Both the position numbers and the translations under genes were made by a program. This document shows, piece after piece, positions 57,412 to 64,000 of a stretch of DNA of 64,000 bases (position 1 is its first letter; every line of letters starts with the position of its first letter). The stretch covers positions 62,001-126,000 of the forward strand of contig NZ_VEEP01000010.1 in assembly GCF_007678455.1 (NCBI RefSeq), read 5' to 3'. This DNA is from Cytobacillus oceanisediminis 2691 (GTDB taxonomy: Bacteria; Bacillota; Bacilli; Bacillales; Cytobacillaceae). The notes below the pieces were generated by a model that made no database searches, was not told the DNA's origin, and saw only the letters and a program-made list of their open reading frames with translations.

Positions 57412-58404
57412 TTATTCTTCTGCTGATTTTTCAATTGGCGCAGGTTTGCCAAAAAAGTACCCCTGGAACAGCTGATATCCTTTTTCCTTTAGCCACTCAA
57501 AATCTTCCGCAGATTCAATTCCTTCCGCAAGCGGAACAGATCCCAGTTTCTTCGCTTCAGTTAAGAATGCAGAAGCAGTCCGCTGCTTTTGAAGATTTGC
57601 AGCCACTCCCTGTACATACTTCATATCTAGTTTCATATAATGCGGCTGCAGGTCGGAAAGCAGCTCCAATGTGCTGTACCCTTCACCCACATCATCAAGC
57701 GCGTAACGGAAACCTTTTTCTTTGTAAAAAGTGAGGATTCTTTTCAGATGATCCGTATCCTCGACATTTTCTGTTTCAACGACTTCAAAAACAAGCCGTC
57801 CCGGATCGACTCCCAGTCGGTCAGCCAGCATCGTCGTCGACTTCAGGCAGAATTCAGGAGAATAAATCGATGTCGGAATAAAATTGATGAACGCCTTCTT
57901 ATCCGTAAATGAGGCGGCCCTGACGGCGGCCATACGGCAAATCCGATCAAGAGCATACAACCGGTCACGCTTTTTGGCAGCTCCGAAAATTGCACCAGGA
58001 TAAATCACCGAACCATCCTCTCGGTAAAATCTGGCTAGCATCTCATGGGCGTAAACCTTGCCTCCAGCATCAACTATCGGTTGGGCATGGCAAGTAACCA
58101 GCTCTTTTCGGATAACCTCGTCGATCCATTCACTTTCGAGGATTTCTTCTGCTTCCGAGAGAAGCCTCCATTTTTCTTCATCCAGCCGAAAAAACACCTT
58201 GCCCGGCTCCATATGATCATGGCAAAAATCAAGGAAATCCCTCATCCCTGCTTCGCTAACAACCAGTGAACCCCCTTCCGACCGCACCAGTTCACCGTTA
58301 CGCTCCATGTGACGAACCACTTCAGGAAAAATGGTAACATTCTGCTCCCCTTCTACCCTTATCTCAAACTGTAAATTTCCAACCACACACGCATTGCAAC
58401 TCAT
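57412..58404 (-). CDS. EAL domain protein with N-terminal sensor-like domain
   Basis: 330 residues. Residues 1-95 form a small unassigned domain opening with CNAC and followed by a BLUF-less, PAS-less beta-rich stretch. Residues about 100-325 are an EAL fold for cyclic-di-GMP. The EAL tripeptide is HEMLAR, so Glu is kept but Ala is Met. Other catalytic positions are present: FINFIPTS (Asn), FEVVETE, ALDDVGEGYS (two Asp), MKLD (Lys), AEGIE and FQGYFFGKP (Gln). Activity as a phosphodiesterase is therefore possible. Confidence 0.85.
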   Translation of the reverse strand: MSCNACVVGNLQFEIRVEGEQNVTIFPEVVRHMERNGELVRSEGGSLVVSEAGMRDFLDFCHDHMEPGKVFFRLDEEKWRLLSEAEEILESEWIDEVIRKELVTCHAQPIVDAGGKVYAHEMLARFYREDGSVIYPGAIFGAAKKRDRLYALDRICRMAAVRAASFTDKKAFINFIPTSIYSPEFCLKSTTMLADRLGVDPGRLVFEVVETENVEDTDHLKRILTFYKEKGFRYALDDVGEGYSTLELLSDLQPHYMKLDMKYVQGVAANLQKQRTASAFLTEAKKLGSVPLAEGIESAEDFEWLKEKGYQLFQGYFFGKPAPIEKSAEE

Positions 58405-58535
58405 AGTATATAGCGTCCTCTCAAGTTAGGTAATTCTTACTATATCACTGTGTTAATAATAGGTAAATTTAATAGTTACATTAAACCAGATTTCTGCTGA
58501 GGCATGGTCCTGTTCCACTAACTACAGTTGCGCAA

Positions 58536-58578
58536 ACAAAAAAGCGCCTCATCCGTTTTATCGGAAAAGGCACGCTTT
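58536..58578 (-). terminator. Terminator of the amine oxidase gene
   Basis: A long imperfect stem (GCGTGCCT/AGGCGC with inner TCCG/CGGA pairing) followed by TTTTTT on the minus strand. Confidence 0.75.
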
Positions 58579-58594
58579 CGTTTTATATCTATCG

Positions 58595-59701
58595 TTACAG
58601 TTTATTCTCATCAACCAGTTTCATCAAAACAGATGCCGCTCGCTCCGCTGACAAAAGAGCTCCTTCAAGATGCCCGCCATGACCAGGCGCTGTCTCAGTA
58701 CCTGCAAAAATAACCCTCTTGCCCCACGAACTCATTCCTGCCGGGAGGCCATAGTCCGGAAAGCTGGTCAACGGAGGAAGATCTTGTTCCACTGCTGTTT
58801 GAGGATCACCTGCCCAATCTTTATACAGGAAAGCCATCGGTTTTTCAGCCGAAGGGCCAAAAAGCCGTGTCAATTGGTCAATGACAAGATAATGTAAGTG
58901 TTCTTCACCAAGTTCTTGCCGGATTTTTGCCGGAATGCCGAAAAAGCCAAAAAGTGCGCCGTACCCTGTTTCTGGCGATGCATCATGGATCTCCTGCAAA
59001 GGACCAGACCAGCTGGTGACCTGGCCGGAAAGACCGTCTTCCCTCCAGAATGGACGGTCATAAATCGCAATCGCTTTGGCCTGGCCCGCCATCCATGTTG
59101 GCTTGTCTTTCATGCTCGCTAAAATTCCATCTGGAAGAGAAGGTGAAAAGTCGATCCTTTCAGCGATGATCCGAGGCGGCAATGCCAGGATTACCGCTCC
59201 AGCATGAATGCTCTTCTTTTTCCCTGTAAGTTCTTCCGCTTCGATTGTCACTTGATCATCGAGTTGGATAGCCGTAACCCGTGTATTCAGCTCGATCGTG
59301 CCCGAAGGAAGCGTGAATGCGATGGCATCAATAAGGGATTGGATACCGCCAGCCAGACGCACAGACCTCTCAACAGCACCTTCTGCCAAAACATGCCGCT
59401 GGATGGGGCCAGTTTTCGATTGCTCATAAAGCATTGCGCCCGAGGTATGCTGTTCAATAGTGGACAATCCAAGTTCTTTGACCAAATTAGTGATGACAGG
59501 TTCATGATCCGGCCAGAACCAGGTAGGACCCAGATCAAACTTGCCGAGCTCCGGCATGTCTTGGGCCTCCATGCTCAAAACCCTGCCTCCAATTCGATCA
59601 CGCGCCTCCAACACCCGGCAGCTGATTCCATTTGCCTGAAGCAAAGCAGCAGCACGAAGCCCTGCCAGACCCGCTCCGACAATGACGACCGGTTCATTCA
59701 T
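58595..59701 (-). CDS. Flavin monoamine oxidase family protein
   Basis: 368 residues from ATG 59701 (after GGAGGGAACAACT). The dinucleotide loop VIVGAGLAGLRAAALLQANG at 6-25 and the ARDRIGGRV motif define the FAD amine oxidase family, and the C-terminal KRVIFAGTETAPGHGGHLEGALLSAERAAS closes the FAD site. There is no signal peptide. It is somewhat shorter than polyamine or monoamine oxidases (about 450), so the substrate domain is reduced. The substrate is unknown. Confidence 0.88.
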   Translation of the reverse strand: MNEPVVIVGAGLAGLRAAALLQANGISCRVLEARDRIGGRVLSMEAQDMPELGKFDLGPTWFWPDHEPVITNLVKELGLSTIEQHTSGAMLYEQSKTGPIQRHVLAEGAVERSVRLAGGIQSLIDAIAFTLPSGTIELNTRVTAIQLDDQVTIEAEELTGKKKSIHAGAVILALPPRIIAERIDFSPSLPDGILASMKDKPTWMAGQAKAIAIYDRPFWREDGLSGQVTSWSGPLQEIHDASPETGYGALFGFFGIPAKIRQELGEEHLHYLVIDQLTRLFGPSAEKPMAFLYKDWAGDPQTAVEQDLPPLTSFPDYGLPAGMSSWGKRVIFAGTETAPGHGGHLEGALLSAERAASVLMKLVDENKL

Positions 59702-59734
59702 AGTTGTTCCCTCCAATAATTAACACTTGTTCGG

Positions 59735-60500
59735 ATTCGGGTACAGATTCGGAAATTTCTCCCGCTCTTAACGTTGATTTTGTCCGAAGTTGACCCAGGT
59801 TCGGACGTTTCTCCGGCTCTTCCCGTTGACTTTGTCCGAAGTTGACCCGGGTTGGACATTTCTCCGGCTTTTCTTGATGACTTTGTCCGAAGTCAGACCA
59901 GGTTCGGACATTTCACGAACTCTTTACGATGATTTTGTCCGAAGTTGACCCAAGTTCAGACATTTCTCCGGCTTTCCATACTGATTTTGTCCGAAGTTGA
60001 CCCAGGTTCGGACATTTCTCCGGCTTTCCATACTGATTTTGTCCGAAGTTGACCCAGGTTCGGACATTTCTCAGGCTCTTACCGATGACTTTGTCCGAAG
60101 TCAGATCAGGTTCGGACATTTCTGTAGCTCTTACCGATGACTTTGTCCGAAGTCAGACCAGGTTCGGACATTTCACGAGCTCTTCACGATGACTTTGTCC
60201 GAAGTTAGATCAGGTTCGGACATTTCACGAGCTCTTCCCGATGACTTTGTCCGAAGTTAGATCAGGTTCGGACATTTCACGAGCTCTTCACGATGACTTT
60301 GTCCGAAGTCAGATCAGGTTCGGACATTTCTCCTGCTCTTACTGATGATCTTGTCCGAAGGTGAACCTGGTTCGGACATTTCTCCCGCTCTTACCGTGAA
60401 CTTGTCCGAAGTCAGACCAGGTTCGGACATTTCACAAGCTCTTCACGATGATTTTGTCCGAAATAGCCCCAAGTTCGGGCATTTAGACTTGTCCGAAAAA
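59735..60500. repeat. 52-bp periodic inverted-arm array E (about 15 units)
   Basis: TTCGGAC cores fall at 59748, 59800, 59852, 59903, 59955, 60007, 60059, 60111, 60163, 60215, 60267, 60319, 60371, 60422 and 60474: every step is 52 bp except two of 51, each next to a unit missing one base. Arms TTCGGACA and TGTCCGAA pair; the plus strand carries ATTTCTCCGGCTCTT between them. It lies between the amine oxidase and maltose acetyltransferase genes and contains no gene. Confidence 0.93.
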
Positions 60501-60545
60501 AAGCATAATCTCCCCCACAACACTTCAACTTCAAAACCTTCCGAC

Positions 60546-61106
60546 TTACAACTCAATCCGCTTAATCACTTTAGCCGGGTTACCGCCAACGACGACATTA
60601 TCCGGGACATCCTTCGTCACGACTGCTCCTGATGCAATCACCACATTGTCTCCCACTGTAACTCCTGGATTTATGATGGCACCCCCGCCAATCCATACAT
60701 TGTTTCCAAACGTGATTGGCTTCGCATATTCCCTGCCAGAGTTACGTTTCGTCGGATGGAGCGGATGTGTGGCCGTATAGATTTGCACGCCAGGGGCGAG
60801 CATACAATTATCGCCAAAGCGGACTTCACTCACATCGAGGATGGTACAGTCAAAATTGGCATAAAAATTTTCTCCTACATGTGTGTTATAGCCATAATCA
60901 AATCGGATATTCGGCTCCATAAAAACAGCGTCTCCCGTAGAACCTAGCAATTCCTTTAGTAACTGCGTTCGTTTTTCTCCTTCCGTTTCCAGTGTTTGAT
61001 TATAGATCCTGACTTTGCGTCTGGCTTCCTCACGATCTTTTACCAGTACCGGATCAGCAGGGTTGTACATTTCCCCGGCCACCATCTTCTCTTTTTCCGT
61101 TTTCAT
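60546..61106 (-). CDS. maa: Hexapeptide maltose/galactoside O-acetyltransferase
   Basis: 186 residues from ATG 61106 (after GAAGGTC). Left-handed beta-helix repeats are clear: [55 protein letters not shown], with the catalytic His in the TATHPLHP motif and the acetyl-CoA segment [31 protein letters not shown]. This is the Maa/LacA subfamily, which acetylates maltose, glucose or galactosides. A SEC-C gene precedes it on the same strand, 34 bp away. Confidence 0.93.
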   Translation of the reverse strand: MKTEKEKMVAGEMYNPADPVLVKDREEARRKVRIYNQTLETEGEKRTQLLKELLGSTGDAVFMEPNIRFDYGYNTHVGENFYANFDCTILDVSEVRFGDNCMLAPGVQIYTATHPLHPTKRNSGREYAKPITFGNNVWIGGGAIINPGVTVGDNVVIASGAVVTKDVPDNVVVGGNPAKVIKRIEL

Positions 61107-61140
61107 TTTATATGACCTTCTTTCGCTTTTATCAAATTGC

Positions 61141-62379
61141 CTATTTCCCGCAGCATTTCTTATACTTTTTCCCGCTTCCGCAAGGGCAGGGATCGTTGCG
61201 TCCAACTTTTTGTCTGGTGCTAAAATCGATTACATTTGAAGGACTGTGAGGCTGTAGAAAAGGATGCGCGGGCTTGGATTTCAAATGGTTTTCTCTTTCT
61301 TTTCTCAGTTCCGTTGGTTTGTAACCTTTCAGAGCCCACTTGCGCGTATTGTTGTAGACCTCCATGACATGTGCGGTCAGCTGCTGCACAAATTCGAAGG
61401 TAGGAAACTCTAAAGCACTTTGTAAATACTCAATCAATTTTGATGGAGGATCATTTGAATTGATCATATAAATTAATGCTTCCGCAATTTCATCTTTATC
61501 CTCTGCTGTCATGTCATATGATTCAGATAAAAAACGGAGGAATTTCACCATTTCGGGAGATTTATCAATGAATCCGGGTTGACCGGCAATAAAAAACTGC
61601 TTCTTGGTGAACGGATAATAATCAACATCCGGCCTTGAACGATGTTCTTCAATAATTTCTTCAACATTATTTATACTCTCATCTACGAGATATCCGTCCA
61701 AGCGATGGTAGTAAACACCCATTAGCTGATAATAGTCACTAGCCAGCCTGACTACCTGCGAGTATTTTCTAATATCCACTTCATTCTTCGTTAAATCTTC
61801 AAGCTTATCAATCATTTTTGAAGATTCGATGACACCATAATAATAGGTCATCCCGTGAATCAGCCGGATCCATTCTGAATTTCGCTGGATGCATTCCTGC
61901 AGCTTAGCCTGGTCAATTTGTTTAAATTGATCTAAAAGCTCAACCGGCATCGCGTATTGCTTTTGACCATTCAGCATGACCGGAAAAACGATTCCCAGGT
62001 TCATGAGCGAGTTTATGTTGTAATCGAGAGACACATCTTCAATTGGCAATAAGCCGGATTTCTTAATTAGTTTTTTTATCAGGTTGTACATTTCTTGATC
62101 AAATATTGATAACACCCTTTCAAGGTGTGCAGGAATGACCTGTGCAAGTTCAGCTGCAAGCTCTGCCTTTTTCAGGGTGCTCATTCCGCCAAGTTCAAGT
62201 TGTTTACGGATTGCGTCTAATTCAACTTTTGTCAGCACTGATAAAACATCAATCAGACGGACAGGTGCCTCAGCCTTCTTCCAGAACTTTTTTTCCATTT
62301 TCCCAAACTGACGATAAGATACCCCCAGATCTTCCAGGGCATTCATAAGATTTTTGTTTTTTTCATCTATTTTAGACAT
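61141..62379 (-). CDS. SEC-C motif protein
   Basis: 412 residues. The last 20 residues [19 protein letters not shown] form the SEC-C zinc-binding motif (CxCx8CC), best known from the SecA C terminus. The preceding 390 residues are helical and lack a SecA motor; they resemble uncharacterised SEC-C proteins. It may bind zinc and a protein partner such as SecB or a ribosomal component; that is inference. ATG follows AAAAAGGAG. Confidence 0.88.
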   Translation of the reverse strand: MSKIDEKNKNLMNALEDLGVSYRQFGKMEKKFWKKAEAPVRLIDVLSVLTKVELDAIRKQLELGGMSTLKKAELAAELAQVIPAHLERVLSIFDQEMYNLIKKLIKKSGLLPIEDVSLDYNINSLMNLGIVFPVMLNGQKQYAMPVELLDQFKQIDQAKLQECIQRNSEWIRLIHGMTYYYGVIESSKMIDKLEDLTKNEVDIRKYSQVVRLASDYYQLMGVYYHRLDGYLVDESINNVEEIIEEHRSRPDVDYYPFTKKQFFIAGQPGFIDKSPEMVKFLRFLSESYDMTAEDKDEIAEALIYMINSNDPPSKLIEYLQSALEFPTFEFVQQLTAHVMEVYNNTRKWALKGYKPTELRKERENHLKSKPAHPFLQPHSPSNVIDFSTRQKVGRNDPCPCGSGKKYKKCCGK

Positions 62380-62444
62380 CTTTGACTCCTTTTTATCGCA
62401 TTTTCATGCTATGTAACTATGATTACGTGTCTTCTGCTTACACA

Positions 62445-62476
62445 GAAAAAGCGCACCTCAATTGATGTGCACTTTT
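62445..62476. terminator. Bidirectional terminator
   Basis: AAAAGCGCAC/GTGCACTTTT stem (one mismatch, inner TCAATTGA self-pairing) between the sstT and SEC-C genes. Confidence 0.75.
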
Positions 62477-62532
62477 ATCTTATCTTAATATAAGCTCCAA
62501 CTGGAAGCAAAGGGACTTCCCCTTGCCACCAG

Positions 62533-62611
62533 TGGATGTGGTCGATAAAATTGAAAATCCGCTGATATATCTGAGAATATGGTCGATATGTTTTAACTTT
62601 CGCCAATAAGT
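62533..62611. repeat. 21-bp periodic GGTCGATATA element (copy 3)
   Basis: GGTCGATAA at 62540, CGCTGATATAT at about 62561, GGTCGATATG at 62581 and CGCCAATAAG at 62601 repeat the order seen in copy 2 at 20-21 bp steps. It lies directly after the sstT stop. Confidence 0.85.
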
Positions 62612-62624
62612 GAAAAGCAGCCAA

Positions 62625-63863
62625 TTATGATGCTTTTTTGATGTTGATGACTTTTCCTTCCTGGCGCCATTTCTTGAATTCTACTGCAGCCGTGAATAGA
62701 ACGTCTGTCGATGAGTTAAGCGCTGTTTCAAAGGAGTCCTGAAGAACGCCAATGATAAAGCCTACTGCAACCACTTGCATCGCGACATCATTCGGGATGC
62801 CGAATAAGCTGGATGCAAGAGGGATCAGCAATAACGAACCGCCTGCAACGCCCGAAGCACCGGCAGCACTGATGGCGGCCATCACACTCAGAAGGATGGC
62901 AGTCGGAATATCCACCTGAATGCCAAGTGTATGGACTGCAGCAAGTGTCATGACGGAGATCGTCACGGCAGCTCCAGCCATATTAATCGTTGCGCCTAAT
63001 GGAATTGAAACAGAATAGGAGTCCTTATCAAGCCCTAATTCTTCGCAGATTTTAATATTCACAGGGATATTTGAAGCTGAACTTCGTGTAAAGAAGGCTG
63101 TAATCCCGCTTTCCTTCAAGCATTTAAAAACAAGCGGATATGGATTTTGCCTGATTAAAGTGAACACGATGATTGGATTGACGATAAGTGCAACTGCAAG
63201 CATGCATCCAATCAGGACAGCAAGCAATTTTCCATAGCCAAGCAAAGAACTGAGACCGTTTGTCGTGATCGATTCAAATACCAGGCCCATGATGCCAAGC
63301 GGAGCGAATTTTATCACCCATGCGACGATTTTGGACATCGCATCGGCAAAATTTCCAATTATCGTTTTTGTGGAATCTGCTGCACTCTTCAGGGCAAGAC
63401 CGATCAGGACAGCCCAGGCTAAAATACCGATATAATTAGCATTTATAATAGCGTTAACCGGATTATCTACAATGTTGAGCAATAAGGTTTTAAGTACCTC
63501 GACGACACTTCCTGGAGGCGTCACACCCTCAGCGCCAGCCGTAAGCTTTAAGCTGACCGGGAACATAAAGCTGGCAATAACGGCAATAAGTCCTGCCGCA
63601 AACGTTCCAAAAAGATACAGGAAAAGGATTGTTTTCATGTTTGTTTTCTGCCCGCGCCTATGCTGGGCAATCGCCGACATAACCAGGAATAATACCAAAA
63701 CAGGAGCAACTGCTTTCAGGGCCCCTACAAATAATGACCCAAAGATAGCAACCGGCTTTGCAATTTCAGGGATTGTCAGTGCCAGGATCACACCAATTAA
63801 TAGACCCGCAATAATTTGTTTCACCAGGCTTACTCGGTTCAACTTCTTCAGTAAATCGTTCAT
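62625..63863 (-). CDS. sstT: Serine/threonine sodium symporter SstT
   Basis: 412 residues from ATG 63863 (6 nt after GGGGGAG); earlier starts overlap that site. The DAACS elevator fold is clear: HP1-proximal [39 protein letters not shown] (the serine-rich substrate loop and NMxGA motif) and [26 protein letters not shown] (HP2). Length and motifs match SstT, which imports serine and threonine with sodium. It is the last gene of the window, with its promoter inside it. Confidence 0.93.
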   Translation of the reverse strand: MNDLLKKLNRVSLVKQIIAGLLIGVILALTIPEIAKPVAIFGSLFVGALKAVAPVLVLFLVMSAIAQHRRGQKTNMKTILFLYLFGTFAAGLIAVIASFMFPVSLKLTAGAEGVTPPGSVVEVLKTLLLNIVDNPVNAIINANYIGILAWAVLIGLALKSAADSTKTIIGNFADAMSKIVAWVIKFAPLGIMGLVFESITTNGLSSLLGYGKLLAVLIGCMLAVALIVNPIIVFTLIRQNPYPLVFKCLKESGITAFFTRSSASNIPVNIKICEELGLDKDSYSVSIPLGATINMAGAAVTISVMTLAAVHTLGIQVDIPTAILLSVMAAISAAGASGVAGGSLLLIPLASSLFGIPNDVAMQVVAVGFIIGVLQDSFETALNSSTDVLFTAAVEFKKWRQEGKVINIKKAS

Positions 63864-63967
63864 CGTCATCTCCCCCACAAGTAAGTTCTCTTTTTGAGTG
63901 CATAAGGTCAGTTAAAGGACAATCATTAACTGTCCTCTTTAAAAATACAACTGTCCGCGTACTAAGT

Positions 63968-63996
63968 ATTATAGAGGCTGAAATATTATATTACAA
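63968..63996 (-). promoter_or_regulatory. Sigma-A promoter of sstT
   Basis: TTGTAA (63991-63996) and a perfect TATAAT (63968-63973), read leftward, with a 17-bp spacer. The leader of about 100 nt contains a small GGACA/TGTCC hairpin. Confidence 0.75.
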
Positions 63997-64000
63997 TACA

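Noticed and set aside
59913-60119. 68-codon frame with a repetitive product within the repeat array
   Set aside because: It is only the repeat read in one frame on the minus strand, without a start signal or any sequence beyond the array.
59735-60500. CRISPR array
   Set aside because: Units are contiguous 52-bp repeats with no unique spacers of constant size, the repeats are imperfect throughout, and no cas gene is present.
63864-64000. T-box leader before sstT
   Set aside because: The leader is only about 100 nt, has no T-box sequence (TGGNACCGCG) and only a small GGACA/TGTCC hairpin.

Overview
The window looks like a chromosomal segment from an endospore-forming member of the Bacillaceae (Bacillus sensu lato, for example a Mesobacillus- or Cytobacillus-like organism). 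The basis is strong GGAGG-type ribosome binding sites, frequent GTG and TTG starts, and genes typical of the group: a YhcN/YlaJ sporulation lipoprotein, a CwlC-like spore amidase with SPOR repeats, oligoendopeptidase F, DUF4083, DUF378 and SE1832 small proteins. Regulatory sites resemble the MhqR, Rex, Fnr, PhoP, NrdR, CcpA, sigma-G and sigma-K sites of Bacillus. I see no rRNA, tRNA, phage, IS element or CRISPR-cas locus. Most genes are on the minus strand.

Layout. 0-8 kb: partial MFS exporter, YceI, two hypothetical membrane proteins, a GNAT enzyme, and two nearly identical DoxX genes flanking a sporulation lipoprotein and a phosphotransferase. 8-18 kb: DUF1801 and SRPBCC genes, an MFS exporter, a degV pseudogene, a ZIP transporter, PutP, the spore amidase, PepF and an SDR. 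18-24 kb: tightly packed minus-strand small genes (GNAT, SF0329, deoxyribosyltransferase-like, nucleotidyltransferase, membrane proteins), then a Gfo/Idh/MocA dehydrogenase. 24-36 kb: a MerR-B12 regulator divergent from DUF378, an MMPL transporter, SelO, a quinone-detoxification pair (WrbA and an MhqO-like dioxygenase), two convergent CBO0543 proteins, an orphan PstS behind a PHO-box ladder, and TspO. 36-42 kb: an ABC-F protein with an attenuator leader, an EamA exporter, cysteine dioxygenase and DUF1456. 42-48 kb: a molybdenum hydroxylase (xanthine dehydrogenase, puc-like) operon and an FUSC exporter. 48-53 kb: a class I ribonucleotide reductase operon (thioesterase, nrdA, nrdB) behind an NrdR box and a cobalamin riboswitch. 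53-64 kb: VOC, Lrp and EamA genes, NarK with an Fnr box, an EAL protein, an amine oxidase, a hexapeptide acetyltransferase, a SEC-C protein and SstT.

How the genes work together. Electrophile/quinone stress is a recurring theme: MhqR-like operators precede yceI and the mhqO/wrbA pair, and a related dyad lies on the -35 of both doxX copies, which also carry Rex-like sites. Cobalamin appears twice, as a riboswitch over the reductase operon and as the probable ligand of the MerR-B12 regulator.

The most unusual feature is not a gene. Five intergenic arrays (0.25-0.65, 11.9-12.2, 27.3-27.7, 36.2-36.9 and 59.7-60.5 kb) share an almost exact 52-bp period, about five turns of B-DNA. Each unit carries a pair of complementary arms and a T-rich tract, always on the plus strand. 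The arms differ between arrays but remain complementary. A second element with a period of about 21 bp (about two turns) occurs three times. I know of no described system that matches either one.
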